64,000 bases of DNA from Aerococcus mictus. GTDB taxonomy: Bacteria > Bacillota > Bacilli > Lactobacillales > Aerococcaceae. Positions 31,280 to 39,752 of this stretch are shown one piece after another (positions within the stretch are counted from its first letter, which is position 1; every line of letters starts with the position of its first letter). The notes below the pieces were generated by a model, which worked only from the letters and a program-made list of their open reading frames with translations, was not told the origin of the DNA and made no database searches. The stretch is from NCBI RefSeq assembly GCF_003286595.3, contig NZ_CP132985.1, positions 868,001 to 932,000 of the forward strand. Reading direction: 5' to 3'. Position numbers and translations under genes: made by a program.

Positions 31280-32020
31280 ATGCTTACCGAAGAAAGGCAG
31301 AAGTATATTATGGAAGCCTTAACCAAAGTCCCTATCTTAAATCTTCAAGAGGTATCAAAACAGTTAGCTGTTTCTGAATCAACCATTAGAAGAGATTTTG
31401 ATAGTTTGGAAAAGGCTGGGAAATTAGAACGTATTCATGGTGGAGCCAAAAGAGTTCAGCAACGTAATGTGGAAGCTTCCTTATCCGAGAAAAGCCAAGT
31501 GAATGTTTTAGAAAAACAACTCATTGGAAAATTAGCCGGAGAAATGGTTGCTGATCATGACACGATTTATCTTGATTCTGGTACCACGACGATTGAAATG
31601 ATTCCCTGGATTATTAATAAGGAAATTATTGTTGTGACTAATGGCCTGGAAGTTGCCCAAGCTCTCTATCAATCACAGATCCACACCATTGTTGTGGGCG
31701 GTGAAATTAAAGAAAGTACGGGAACCTTGATCGGTGGCATAGCCTTATCTCAAGTTCAATCTTTTAACTTTGATAAAGCTTTTATAGGAATGAATGGCAT
31801 TGATCTTGATACAGGATATACCACACCTGACATTGAGGAAGCACAAATTAAGAAGGCGGCAATTGACCATAGTCGTTACCGTTATATCTTGGCTGATGCA
31901 AGTAAATTTGACCAAAGTACTTTCTGTCACGTCTGTGACTTAGACCGAGCTATTTTATTAACTAATGAGAGCAATTCAAAATATGAAAACTATATGAAAA
32001 TTATGGAGGTATCTCAATGA
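31280..32020 (+). CDS. fruR: DeoR-family regulator of fructose utilisation
   Basis: The 246-residue protein has an N-terminal DeoR HTH (residues 1-57; VSKQLAVSESTIRRDFDSLE) and a C-terminal sugar-phosphate sensor domain (DSGTTTIEMI near 95, VVGGEI, GMNGID). It is the usual first gene of fruRKA, where it represses the operon until fructose 1-phosphate appears. ATG 31280 follows GGAGGGAGGGAG; the upstream ATG at 31235 has no SD. It overlaps fruK by 4 bp. Confidence 0.92.
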   Translation: MLTEERQKYIMEALTKVPILNLQEVSKQLAVSESTIRRDFDSLEKAGKLERIHGGAKRVQQRNVEASLSEKSQVNVLEKQLIGKLAGEMVADHDTIYLDSGTTTIEMIPWIINKEIIVVTNGLEVAQALYQSQIHTIVVGGEIKESTGTLIGGIALSQVQSFNFDKAFIGMNGIDLDTGYTTPDIEEAQIKKAAIDHSRYRYILADASKFDQSTFCHVCDLDRAILLTNESNSKYENYMKIMEVSQ

Positions 32021-32937
32021 TTTATACCATTACCTTTAATCCAGCTGTGGATTTAGTAATGCAAGTTGATGATATAAAATTAGGTGACCTAAACCGCTCC
32101 CATGAAGACCACTATGTGGCAGGTGGTAAAGGGATTAATGCATCAGTCGTCTTCCAGCGTTTAGGTAAGGAAAATATTGCCACTGGTTTTATCGGTGGGT
32201 TTTCTGGTCAATTTATTATTGATGAATTAGAAGCCGAAGGGGTTAATACCCATTTTATCGAGCTTGACCAGCCTACTCGGATTAATGTGAAGCTCAAAGG
32301 CCCACAAGAAACCGAAATTAATGCCCAAGGACCAAAAGTCGATGCTGATAAATTCCAGGAATTAATGACCTACCTGAATAAAGAACTGACAGAAAATGAT
32401 ACGGTCTTTCTAGCAGGTAATGCCGCCCCTGGATTGGATGAAGAAGCTTATATCAGTATTGCTAAATTATGCTTAGAAAAAAAAGTTAATTTTGTTTTAG
32501 ATTCTAATAAGCAATTATTAAAAGCCTGTTTAGAATATAAACCTTTTATTATTAAACCTAACCGTGAGGAACTTGGTGAATTATTCGCAACTCAGATTGA
32601 ATCAGATGCTGATTTAATAAAATATGCCAAGGCCTTACAGGAAGCTGGGGCTTTAAATGTTTTGGTATCTCTGGGTGGCGACGGGAGCTTATTGCTTACT
32701 GAAAGAGGGGATATCTACCGGGCCAATGTGCCTACAGGAAAGGTTATAAATTCTGTAGGAGCTGGCGATTCCATGTTGTCGGGCTTTATAAGTGCTTACG
32801 TTGAAAGTAAGGACTATGCCGAATCATTAAAAATCGCTGCAGCTACTGGGTCAGGAACAGCCTTTTCCGTTGGCATTACGACGAAGGACTTAGTTGAAGA
32901 ATTAGTTGATCAAATTGTCGTTAAGAAAGAAAATTAA
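32017..32937 (+). CDS. fruK: 1-phosphofructokinase
   Basis: This 306-residue PfkB-family kinase phosphorylates fructose 1-phosphate to fructose 1,6-bisphosphate with ATP. It shows the N-terminal GGKGINASVVFQRLG (about 36) and the C-terminal catalytic motif NSVGAGDSMLSGF (about 245). Its place between fruR and fruA sets the substrate; tagatose-6-phosphate kinases are similar in sequence. SD TGGAGGT lies inside the fruR end. Confidence 0.95.
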   Translation: MIYTITFNPAVDLVMQVDDIKLGDLNRSHEDHYVAGGKGINASVVFQRLGKENIATGFIGGFSGQFIIDELEAEGVNTHFIELDQPTRINVKLKGPQETEINAQGPKVDADKFQELMTYLNKELTENDTVFLAGNAAPGLDEEAYISIAKLCLEKKVNFVLDSNKQLLKACLEYKPFIIKPNREELGELFATQIESDADLIKYAKALQEAGALNVLVSLGGDGSLLLTERGDIYRANVPTGKVINSVGAGDSMLSGFISAYVESKDYAESLKIAAATGSGTAFSVGITTKDLVEELVDQIVVKKEN

Positions 32938-32955
32938 AAAGGAGGATTCAAAGCA

Positions 32956-34950
32956 ATGAAATTATCTGATTTATTTGTCAAAGAGGCTATGGATCTCAAC
33001 TTACAAACTGAAAGTAAAAAAGATACCCTAGTCCATCTAGCTAAGCGTTTCTCAGATTGTGGAGGCGTCAGTGATGCTGAGGCTTATGTGGAAAAATTAG
33101 AAGCCAGAGAAGCTCAATCCACTACTGGCGTTGGTGATGAGATTGCTATTCCCCATGCTCAACATGAATCAATCAAAGAAGCTGCTATTATTTTTGCTCG
33201 GAGCGCAGAAGGAATTGAATGGGAATCCTTTGACGGTCAACCAGCTAAATTAATCTTTATGATTGCTGCTCCAGAAGGGGGCGGTGGGGAACACCTGAAG
33301 GCCTTAGCGCAATTGTCTAAAGTCTTGTTAAAAGACGGAGTCAAAGATGCTTTACTAAAAGCAGAAAGTCCTGATGAAGTCCTAGAAATTATCAAGGCTC
33401 ATGATGAAAGTGAAGAAGCAACAGAAGAAACTGGTGAAGCCAAAGCTGCACCAGTTGAAGCGGATAAGACTGATACTGATAATGATGTATATATCGTTGC
33501 CGTGACCGCTTGCCCAACTGGGATTGCCCATACTTATATGGCGGAAGAACGCTTGAAAAAAGCCGGACAAGCCGCTGGTTACCGGATTAAGGTTGAAACT
33601 AATGGTCAAAGTGGGGTAGAAAACCGCTTAACCAAAAAAGATATTGAAGAAGCGACAGCTGTTATTGTTGCTGCTGACAAACAAGTTGAAATGGCTCGTT
33701 TCGATGGCAAACCAATCATTATTGTTCCTGTTGGTGATGGGGTTAACAAAGCTGACCAGTTAGTGGAACGAGCAGCCAATGATAAGCTACCAATCTATCA
33801 TGCTAAGAAAGGTCAAAATGCTGAAGAAGAAGAGAGTTCAGATGGCGAAACATTAGGCCGTTTAGCTTATAAGCACTTAATGAATGGTGTTTCTCATATG
33901 TTACCATTCGTTGTTGCTGGTGGTATCTTAATTGCCTTGTCTTTCTTCTGGGGGATTACTTCTGCTGATCCAGCCGCTGATGATTACAACCAAATTGCGC
34001 AAGCCTTAAATACAGTAGGTAACTTATCCTTTGCCATGATGCTACCTATGTTGGCTGGTTTTATCGGTCATTCCATGGCAGACCGTATCGGTTTAGTTAT
34101 CGGGGTTATCGGTGGTATCTGTGCGGAACCAAGTAAATTTGCTGCCTTTACTGGAGTTGGAATTTTTGAAAATTCGGTTTCTTCTGGTTTCCTTGGCGCC
34201 TTGGTTGCTGGTTTCTTAGCCGGCGGTATTGTTTGGTTACTAGAAAAACTATTTGCCTGGTTACCTAAATCCTTAAACGGGATGAAATCGATCTTCCTAT
34301 ACCCAGTCCTTGGGGTATTGATTATGGGCTTCTTGATGCTCTTTGTGATCAATGGACCAATGGGCGCAGTGATGAACGGCTTAATGAGCCTTATCAATAG
34401 TATTCCACCTTCCATGACCATTATCTTAGGTTTTGTGGTTGGAGCGATGATGTCTATCGATATGGGTGGTCCGATTAATAAAGCCGCCTATGTTACTGGT
34501 ACTGCTTTAGTCACCGCATCAGCTGGTGCAGGATCTAACGTGATGGCAGCCGTTATGTGTGGGGGTATGGTTCCACCATTAGCCATTGGTATCTCTGCAA
34601 CCCTGCAAAAGAGTCTATGGTCTGAAGAAGAACGTAATAGTGCCTATGTCAATTATGTGATGGGTGCTGCCTTCATTACTGAAGGGGCGATTCCTTTTGC
34701 TGCTAAAGACCCAGTACACGTGATTCCACCACTAGCCCTTGGTTCAGGAATTGCCGGAGCCTTAAGCATGTTCTTTGGCTGTGTTTCTTACGTTCCTCAC
34801 GGTGGTGTATTTGCAGTCTTAGCTGGTGGGGTAACTAATGGTCTAATGTACTTACTTGCATGGCTAATCGGCGGACTTATTGGTGGCTTTCTCCTTAATG
34901 TCTCTTTAAGTCGCGCTAAATCGAGCGATAAAACTCAAAAAGCTGAATAA
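32956..34950 (+). CDS. fruA: PTS fructose transporter IIABC
   Basis: A 664-residue three-domain permease that takes up fructose and phosphorylates it at C1. IIA (residues 1-150) has the phospho-histidine in AIPHAQH; IIB (about 172-270) has the phospho-cysteine in TACPTGIAHTYMAEE; IIC (about 300-655) has about nine membrane segments. An acidic, Ala/Glu-rich linker joins IIA and IIB. SD AAAAAGGAGG. Last gene of the operon. Confidence 0.96.
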   Translation: MKLSDLFVKEAMDLNLQTESKKDTLVHLAKRFSDCGGVSDAEAYVEKLEAREAQSTTGVGDEIAIPHAQHESIKEAAIIFARSAEGIEWESFDGQPAKLIFMIAAPEGGGGEHLKALAQLSKVLLKDGVKDALLKAESPDEVLEIIKAHDESEEATEETGEAKAAPVEADKTDTDNDVYIVAVTACPTGIAHTYMAEERLKKAGQAAGYRIKVETNGQSGVENRLTKKDIEEATAVIVAADKQVEMARFDGKPIIIVPVGDGVNKADQLVERAANDKLPIYHAKKGQNAEEEESSDGETLGRLAYKHLMNGVSHMLPFVVAGGILIALSFFWGITSADPAADDYNQIAQALNTVGNLSFAMMLPMLAGFIGHSMADRIGLVIGVIGGICAEPSKFAAFTGVGIFENSVSSGFLGALVAGFLAGGIVWLLEKLFAWLPKSLNGMKSIFLYPVLGVLIMGFLMLFVINGPMGAVMNGLMSLINSIPPSMTIILGFVVGAMMSIDMGGPINKAAYVTGTALVTASAGAGSNVMAAVMCGGMVPPLAIGISATLQKSLWSEEERNSAYVNYVMGAAFITEGAIPFAAKDPVHVIPPLALGSGIAGALSMFFGCVSYVPHGGVFAVLAGGVTNGLMYLLAWLIGGLIGGFLLNVSLSRAKSSDKTQKAE

Positions 34951-34958
34951 TTTAAATG

Positions 34959-34990
34959 AGTCCTTGTGTCTTAACACAGGGACTTTTTTA
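34959..34990 (+). terminator. Terminator after fruA
   Basis: An 11-bp stem (34959-34969 with 34974-34984, one G-U), 4-nt loop, T run. Confidence 0.9.
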
Positions 34991-35018
34991 TGAAATGATT
35001 AATTTACTAAAAGACTGG

Positions 35019-35047
35019 TTGGCGCTAGTTTTCATCTATGATATACT
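35019..35047 (+). promoter_or_regulatory. Promoter for the candidate small RNA
   Basis: TTGGCG (35019-35024), 17-bp spacer, TATACT (35042-35047), about 30 bp after the fruA terminator. Confidence 0.65.
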
Positions 35048-35053
35048 TTTATC

Positions 35054-35152
35054 TATTGAAGATTCTTACCTTCTTAATAACTTTTTTACACAACTCAACT
35101 CAGTTATATTTAAGAATCTTTAAGTCGCTGCACGGAATGTGCAGCTTTTTTT
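35054..35152 (+). ncRNA. Candidate small RNA or orphan leader, about 99 nt
   Basis: The unit has a promoter in front, a perfect long-range 10-bp pairing (AAGATTCTTA 35059-35068 with TAAGAATCTT 35111-35120), and a strong terminator GCTGCAC/GTGCAGC with a seven-base T run (35127-35152). No ORF with an SD is present. The next gene, metQ, has its own promoter at 35211, so this looks like an independent transcript. It matches no riboswitch or sRNA family that I can recognise; a premature-termination leader for metQ is the alternative. Confidence 0.5.
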
Positions 35153-35210
35153 ATTCTTATGATAGTTGTTATAGATCATCGATGAATACTTTTAAATAAG
35201 GCTAAGAACA

Positions 35211-35239
35211 TTGTCATAACAAGCTTTAATTAGTAAAAT
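35211..35239 (+). promoter_or_regulatory. Promoter for metQ
   Basis: TTGTCA (35211-35216), 17-bp spacer, TAAAAT (35234-35239). Confidence 0.65.
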
Positions 35240-35283
35240 ATAAGGGTCAGCTCATTATGAGTAAAATAGTAGGAGGAATTGCA

Positions 35284-36105
35284 ATGAAGAAATGGATTTT
35301 ACGCCTAATGGCCCTATTAGCTGCTTTTACCCTAGTGGCTTGTCAATCTGGCAATACTGATAGTGATAAAACGGTAAAAGTAGGGGTCGTTGGTGAGAAA
35401 AATGACGAATGGGATTACTTAAAGGATGAATTGAAGGAAAAGGAAGGCATTGACCTTGAATTGGTAAAATTTACTGATTATCGGATGCCCATTGAAGCCT
35501 TAGAGCATAATGAAATTGATATGCACGCTGCCTTAACTGAAATTTATATGGACAATATGAATGAAGAATCTGGTTACCACAACACTACGATTGGATATAC
35601 CACCCTTAACCCAATGGGAGTTTTCTCCAATAAGATTGAAAGCATCGATCAAGTCAAAGAGGGTGACAAGGTAGCAGTACCTAATGATGTCTCAAATGAA
35701 AGTCGGGCACTCTTACTGCTTCAAGAAGCAGGACTAATTAAGTTAAACCCAGATAAAGGGCTCATGCCAACGGTTGAGGATATCACTGAAAATCCTAAGA
35801 ATCTAGAATTCATTACCTTGGATTCTAATCAAACAGCTAGTGCCTTAAATGATGTAACGATTTCTTGCATCAATAATGATATGGCGGCCGACGCAGGCTT
35901 CGTCCCAACTAAAGATTCCATTTATTTAGAAAAGGCGACAGATAGTTCTAAGCCTTATTGGAATGTCATTGCCGTCGATGAAAAGAATAAGGACAATGAG
36001 ACATACAAAAAAATTGTGAAGTACTATCAAACCCCTGAAGTCGCTAAAATTATCGATGAAAAAAGTAATGGCTCAAGTATCCCAATTTGGGAAAGCCAAG
36101 AATAG
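35284..36105 (+). CDS. metQ: MetQ/NlpA family substrate-binding lipoprotein
   Basis: A 273-residue lipoprotein with a signal peptide and lipobox LVAC (Cys near residue 20), followed by the family's periplasmic-type fold (VGVVGEKNDEWDYL, DYRMPIEALEHNEIDMHAAL, VAVPNDVSNESRALLLL). Such proteins bring methionine or related compounds to a MetNI ABC transporter. No metN or metI is nearby, so it must share a transporter encoded elsewhere. ATG 35284 follows AGGAGGAATTGCA. The ligand is inferred only from the family. Confidence 0.85.
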   Translation: MKKWILRLMALLAAFTLVACQSGNTDSDKTVKVGVVGEKNDEWDYLKDELKEKEGIDLELVKFTDYRMPIEALEHNEIDMHAALTEIYMDNMNEESGYHNTTIGYTTLNPMGVFSNKIESIDQVKEGDKVAVPNDVSNESRALLLLQEAGLIKLNPDKGLMPTVEDITENPKNLEFITLDSNQTASALNDVTISCINNDMAADAGFVPTKDSIYLEKATDSSKPYWNVIAVDEKNKDNETYKKIVKYYQTPEVAKIIDEKSNGSSIPIWESQE

Positions 36106-36111
36106 TTAATA

Positions 36112-36162
36112 AAGACCTATCCTTATCAAGGTTGATCCTCTGATAGGGGATAGGTCTTTTTT
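36112..36162 (+). terminator. Terminator after metQ
   Basis: An 11-bp stem AAGACCTATCC/GGATAGGTCTT (36112-36122 with 36148-36158), inner pairing, T run. Confidence 0.9.
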
Positions 36163-36184
36163 ATTATAAGGAGTTTGATTAATC

Positions 36185-36235
36185 AAGTAAGCAGATAAAC
36201 ACCTTGCTTCAGAGATACCTACAGATTGCTTACTT
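36185..36235. other. Unassigned hairpin in the metQ/tRNA-Arg gap
   Basis: AAGTAAGCA (36185-36193) pairs perfectly with TGCTTACTT (36227-36235) across 33 nt. The 146-bp gap from 36163 to 36308 holds no gene that I can see. Confidence 0.4.
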
Positions 36236-36308
36236 TATATTTTAACATTTTAATAATTGACACAATTACACAAGACTATATCTTGATTTGTATCTAGCTT
36301 CTTACAAT

Positions 36309-36340
36309 CAAAAAAAAGCAAGGCCTTTGCTAGCCTTGCT
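36309..36340 (-). terminator. Terminator of tRNA-Arg(CCG)
   Basis: On the reverse strand, an 8-bp stem (AGCAAGGC/GCCTTGCT, 36317-36324 with 36333-36340) is followed by a run of eight T. Confidence 0.88.
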
Positions 36341-36393
36341 CTTCATATATTTGTTATAAATTAAGATTCGTATGAATCAAAAATTTCTTATTA

Positions 36394-36465
36394 CGCACCC
36401 AGAGGGAATCGAACCCCCATCTCAAGAACCGGAATCTTACGTGATATCCATTACACTATGGGTGC
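36394..36465 (-). tRNA. tRNA-Arg(CCG)
   Basis: 72 nt on the reverse strand, acceptor GCACCCA/TGGGTGC, loop TTCCGGT, discriminator G. It is a stand-alone tRNA gene with its own promoter and terminator, and CCA is not encoded. Confidence 0.95.
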
Positions 36466-36478
36466 AAGCAATAAATGT

Positions 36479-36508
36479 ATTATAGCACAAATAGCATAGT
36501 TTTGTTAA
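36479..36508 (-). promoter_or_regulatory. Promoter of tRNA-Arg(CCG)
   Basis: Reverse strand TTAACA (36503-36508), 18-bp spacer, TATAAT (36479-36484) with an extended TGC. Confidence 0.75.
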
Positions 36509-36527
36509 GAACTTTCTTGAAAAAATA

Positions 36528-36557
36528 TTGCTGTTATCGGTGATGTCTTACTATAAT
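36528..36557 (+). promoter_or_regulatory. Possible distal promoter of clpP
   Basis: TTGCTG (36528-36533), 18-bp spacer, TATAAT (36552-36557). Two hairpins (36582-36603 and 36606-36624) would lie in the long leader. Confidence 0.5.
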
Positions 36558-36673
36558 AGCCTCACTTGCAAAATCAGATAAAGGCTAGTAAAAAATCTAG
36601 CCTAATACTGTCTGAAAGGCAGTAATGTCAAATTATCATCAATTTTCCCAGGAAAAGTGCCATAAGTTTATCT

Positions 36674-36690
36674 ATTGACCTATATTGACT
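36674..36690 (+). promoter_or_regulatory. CtsR-type operator at clpP
   Basis: ATTGACC-TAT-ATTGACT closely follows the tandem heptad TTTGACCNTNTTTGACC of CtsR. It covers the -35 of the proximal promoter. Confidence 0.7.
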
Positions 36691-36704
36691 ATTAAGGTTA
36701 TAAT
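36675..36704 (+). promoter_or_regulatory. Proximal promoter of clpP
   Basis: TTGACC (36675-36680), 18-bp spacer, TATAAT (36699-36704), 30 bp before the start codon. Confidence 0.8.
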
Positions 36705-36734
36705 GAATAAGAAGTTGAAAAAGGAGGAAATTAA

Positions 36735-37337
36735 ATGAATTTAGTACCTACAGTGATTGAACAATCACCTCGTGGCGAACGCGCTTATGATATTTATTCA
36801 CGCTTACTGAAAGACCGTATTATTATGCTCAGTGGAGAAGTTAATGATGATATGGCAAACAGTGTTATTGCCCAATTACTTTTTTTAGATGCTCAAGATA
36901 ACGATAAAGATATCTATATTTACATTAATAGTCCAGGGGGATCAGTAACTGCCGGGATGGCAATTTATGACACTATGCAATTTGTTAATGCCGATGTTGT
37001 AACCATAGTTACTGGTTTAGCAGCTTCTATGGGCTCAATCCTATTAATTGGCGGCACAAAAGGGAAACGTTATGCCTTACCGCATTCTGAAGTGCTTATT
37101 CACCAACCTTTAGGTGGTGTTCAAGGTCAAGCCACTGAAATTGAAATCTCAGCTCGTCATATCTTACAAACCAAGCAAACCTTAAAAGAAATTATTGCTG
37201 AACGTTCTGGTCAAGATATCGACAAAGTAGAAAAAGATATGGACCGTGATTACTGGATGACTGCCAAAGAAGCTAAGGACTATGGCATCATTGATGAAAT
37301 CATGGCTTCTAACCAAGGACTAAAAGGTCAAGAATAG
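36735..37337 (+). CDS. clpP: ATP-dependent Clp protease proteolytic subunit
   Basis: The 200-residue serine protease forms the double-ring chamber that works with ClpC, ClpX or ClpE. The catalytic triad is visible: Ser in [10 protein letters not shown] (about 98), His in [12 protein letters not shown] (about 123), Asp in MDRDYWM (about 172). SD AAAAAGGAGG. A CtsR-type operator covers its promoter, so heat or protein stress should raise its level. Followed by a strong terminator. Confidence 0.98.
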   Translation: MNLVPTVIEQSPRGERAYDIYSRLLKDRIIMLSGEVNDDMANSVIAQLLFLDAQDNDKDIYIYINSPGGSVTAGMAIYDTMQFVNADVVTIVTGLAASMGSILLIGGTKGKRYALPHSEVLIHQPLGGVQGQATEIEISARHILQTKQTLKEIIAERSGQDIDKVEKDMDRDYWMTAKEAKDYGIIDEIMASNQGLKGQE

Positions 37338-37373
37338 TATCTTAAAGCCTTACAAGACATATACAGAATGATT

Positions 37374-37408
37374 ACCGAGTGTAGCTTAAGTAAGTACACT
37401 CGGTTTTA
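37374..37408 (+). terminator. Terminator after clpP
   Basis: A perfect 10-bp stem ACCGAGTGTA/TACACTCGGT (37374-37383 with 37395-37404), then TTTTATA. Confidence 0.88.
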
Positions 37409-37436
37409 TAAAATTTGGATTTTCACTGCAAAATGC

Positions 37437-37465
37437 TTGCGGCTGCATGATATTCTTGTTATACT
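37437..37465 (+). promoter_or_regulatory. Promoter for the cggR-gap operon
   Basis: TTGCGG (37437-37442), 17-bp spacer, TATACT (37460-37465) with an extended TGT. Confidence 0.7.
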
Positions 37466-37534
37466 ACTAGTGTAGAAAAATGAATAGCAGATAGAACTGC
37501 TCAAATTTTTTTGCACTGTGTTGGTCAAAAAAAG

Positions 37535-37560
37535 GCATGACGGACAATAAAAGTCCATGC
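37535..37560 (+). promoter_or_regulatory. Inverted repeat in the cggR leader, candidate CggR operator
   Basis: GGAC-7-GTCC (37542-37545 with 37553-37556), flanked by outer GCAT/ATGC. The GGAC/GTCC arms recall CggR operators (GGGAC-type repeats), and it precedes the chosen start. Confidence 0.5.
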
Positions 37561-37578
37561 AATAGAAAGTTGAATGTC

Positions 37579-38619
37579 ATGAAAGCCGTTTACAGTAGAA
37601 TCCTTAAAGTGGTTCCTGAATTGGAAGACCTCTTTAAAAAAAGGATGCAAATTTTACAAATGGTCTTACGCTTTCAACCTATTGGTCGCCAAATTTTGGC
37701 AAAGAAGTTAGACATGACTGAGCGACCACTCCGGCGTGAAACAAATATCCTTAAAAAAGAAGGGTTACTAGATTCCACTAGAAATGGAATGGTTATCACC
37801 GCTAAGGGTGAGGAAGCTTTAGCTTTTGCTCGTGAAATGCTCCATGAAGATTCTAGTTTATTTGCTAAGGAACAACGCTTAGAAAAGCAACTAGGAATCG
37901 ATGAGGTACATATTATTGAGAGTAATCTTGATGAAGAAAATAGTACCTTGGCGCAAATAGGGGTTTTCCTATCTAACTATCTAGCCAATACTTTGCCAGA
38001 AGGATACATTACGGTGGCTGTTTCAGGCGGCTCGACAATACTCGAGGTTGCTAAAAGCTTAAACCGTAAAGTTTTAACTAAGAATCGGCATTTTACGATA
38101 GTTCCTGCCCGTGGTGGCATGGGCGATTCGGTGGCGATTCAGGCAAATACAATTAGTGACCAACTCGCACACCGCTTAAACGGGACCACTAATTCTCTCT
38201 ACGTCCCTGATGTTCTTACTGAAGAAACGAGAGACTTATTGGTAAAAGAGCCCTCCATTCAAGCTACATTAAATATTTTAAAGCGGACTGATGCTTTATT
38301 ATTTAGTGTTGGCGATGCTAGAATCATGGCCCAAAGACGGGGATTTTCATCAGAATTGATTGATAAAATCCTTGCTAAAGGAGCTATTGGTGAAGCATTC
38401 GGGTGTTTTTACACCAATGAGGGGGAAATAGTTTATCAAATGCCCCGTATTGGTTTACAATTAGATCAAATAAAGGATATTCAATATCCCATTCTAATTG
38501 CTGGCGGACGTGCTAAAGCAAAAGCCATTCAAGCTTTTGCAAAACTCGCACCCTTTAATTTTGTCTTAGTGACAGATTTAGGGGTAAGTAATCAGGTTTT
38601 AAATGAGGAAACTCATTAA
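37579..38619 (+). CDS. cggR: Central glycolytic genes regulator
   Basis: A 346-residue SorC/DeoR-like repressor with an N-terminal HTH (IGRQILAKKLDMTERPLRRE, about residues 30-49) and a C-terminal sugar-phosphate-binding domain (VAVSGGSTILEVAKSL, FTIVPARGGMGDSV). In Bacillus it represses the gap operon and is released by fructose 1,6-bisphosphate. ATG 37579 gives the usual length and N-terminus; the earlier ATG at 37537 overlaps the candidate operator. Neither start has a strong SD. Confidence 0.9.
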   Translation: MKAVYSRILKVVPELEDLFKKRMQILQMVLRFQPIGRQILAKKLDMTERPLRRETNILKKEGLLDSTRNGMVITAKGEEALAFAREMLHEDSSLFAKEQRLEKQLGIDEVHIIESNLDEENSTLAQIGVFLSNYLANTLPEGYITVAVSGGSTILEVAKSLNRKVLTKNRHFTIVPARGGMGDSVAIQANTISDQLAHRLNGTTNSLYVPDVLTEETRDLLVKEPSIQATLNILKRTDALLFSVGDARIMAQRRGFSSELIDKILAKGAIGEAFGCFYTNEGEIVYQMPRIGLQLDQIKDIQYPILIAGGRAKAKAIQAFAKLAPFNFVLVTDLGVSNQVLNEETH

Positions 38620-38655
38620 AAATATTTTTATTTCCGAAGGAGGAAAATTATTAAT

Positions 38656-39654
38656 ATGGTAAAAGTAGGTATTAATGGTTTTGGACGTATCGGACGTTTA
38701 GCTTTCCGTCGTATCCAAGATGTTGAAGGTTTAGAAGTAGTTGCAATCAATGATTTAACTGACTCAAAAATGTTAGCTCACTTATTGAAATATGACACCA
38801 CTCATGGTCGTTTCAATGGTGAAATTGAAGTTTTAGATGACGCCTTCAAAGTAAACGGTAAAGAAGTTAAAGTTATGTCTCATCCAGACCCAGCTGAAAT
38901 TCCTTGGGGTGACTTAGGTGTAGAAGTTGTTCTAGAAGCTACTGGTTTCTTTGCATCAAAAGAAAAAGCTGAACTACACTTAAAAGGTGGAGCTAAGAAA
39001 GTTGTTATTACTGCACCAGGTGGAGCAGATATTCCAACTATCGTTTACAACACCAACCACGAAATCTTAACAGGGGATGAAACTGTTATTTCTGGTGCTT
39101 CATGTACCACTAACTGTTTAGCACCTTTAGCAGATGCTTTAAACAAGAGCTTTGGTATTGTTGAAGGTTTAATGTCTACTATCCATGCTTATACAGGGGA
39201 CCAAAACACATTGGATGCTCCACACCGTAAGGGAGACTTCCGTCGTGCACGTGCCGCTGCAGAAAACATTATTCCTAACACTACCGGTGCTGCAAAAGCT
39301 GTTGGACAAGTTTTACCAGAATTAAATGGTAAATTAGATGGTTCCGCACAACGTGTACCTGTTAAATCTGGTTCTATTACAGAATTCTTCACCGTTCTTG
39401 AAAAGAATGTTACCGTTGAAGAAGTTAACGCTGCTATGAAGGCTGCTTCAAATGAATCCTTCGGTTACAACGAAGATGAAATCGTTTCTTCAGATATTGT
39501 AGGTATGACTTATGGTTCCTTATTCGATTCAACCTTAACTAAAGTTATGGACGTTGACGGTAAGCAATTAGTGAAGACTGCTGCATGGTATGACAACGAA
39601 ATGTCATATACTTCACAATTAGTACGTACCTTAGAATACTTCGCTAAGTTATAA
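38656..39654 (+). CDS. gap: Glyceraldehyde-3-phosphate dehydrogenase
   Basis: A 332-residue glycolytic enzyme. NAD-binding [14 protein letters not shown] is at residues 4-17 and the catalytic Cys is in [14 protein letters not shown] (about 150). It converts glyceraldehyde 3-phosphate to 1,3-bisphosphoglycerate. Codon use is highly biased, typical of a very abundant protein. SD GAAGGAGGAAAATT. Confidence 0.98.
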   Translation: MVKVGINGFGRIGRLAFRRIQDVEGLEVVAINDLTDSKMLAHLLKYDTTHGRFNGEIEVLDDAFKVNGKEVKVMSHPDPAEIPWGDLGVEVVLEATGFFASKEKAELHLKGGAKKVVITAPGGADIPTIVYNTNHEILTGDETVISGASCTTNCLAPLADALNKSFGIVEGLMSTIHAYTGDQNTLDAPHRKGDFRRARAAAENIIPNTTGAAKAVGQVLPELNGKLDGSAQRVPVKSGSITEFFTVLEKNVTVEEVNAAMKAASNESFGYNEDEIVSSDIVGMTYGSLFDSTLTKVMDVDGKQLVKTAAWYDNEMSYTSQLVRTLEYFAKL

Positions 39655-39691
39655 TAAACGCTAACGTTTAATAAAAGCGTCTATCCATGTA

Positions 39692-39725
39692 AAGGCGGGG
39701 AGTCAGACGCTCCCTGCCTTTTTTC
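39692..39725 (+). terminator. Terminator between gap and pgk
   Basis: An 11-bp stem (39692-39702 with 39710-39720, one G-U) and a T run. It lies inside the glycolytic operon and could make gap mRNA exceed pgk mRNA. Confidence 0.85.
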
Positions 39726-39752
39726 TAAGTGATAGAAAAAGGAGAAATGAAT

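Noticed and set aside
34991..35283. SAM riboswitch or Met T-box before metQ
   Set aside because: No S-box, SMK-box or T-box core (GGTGG-type) could be found in the leader.
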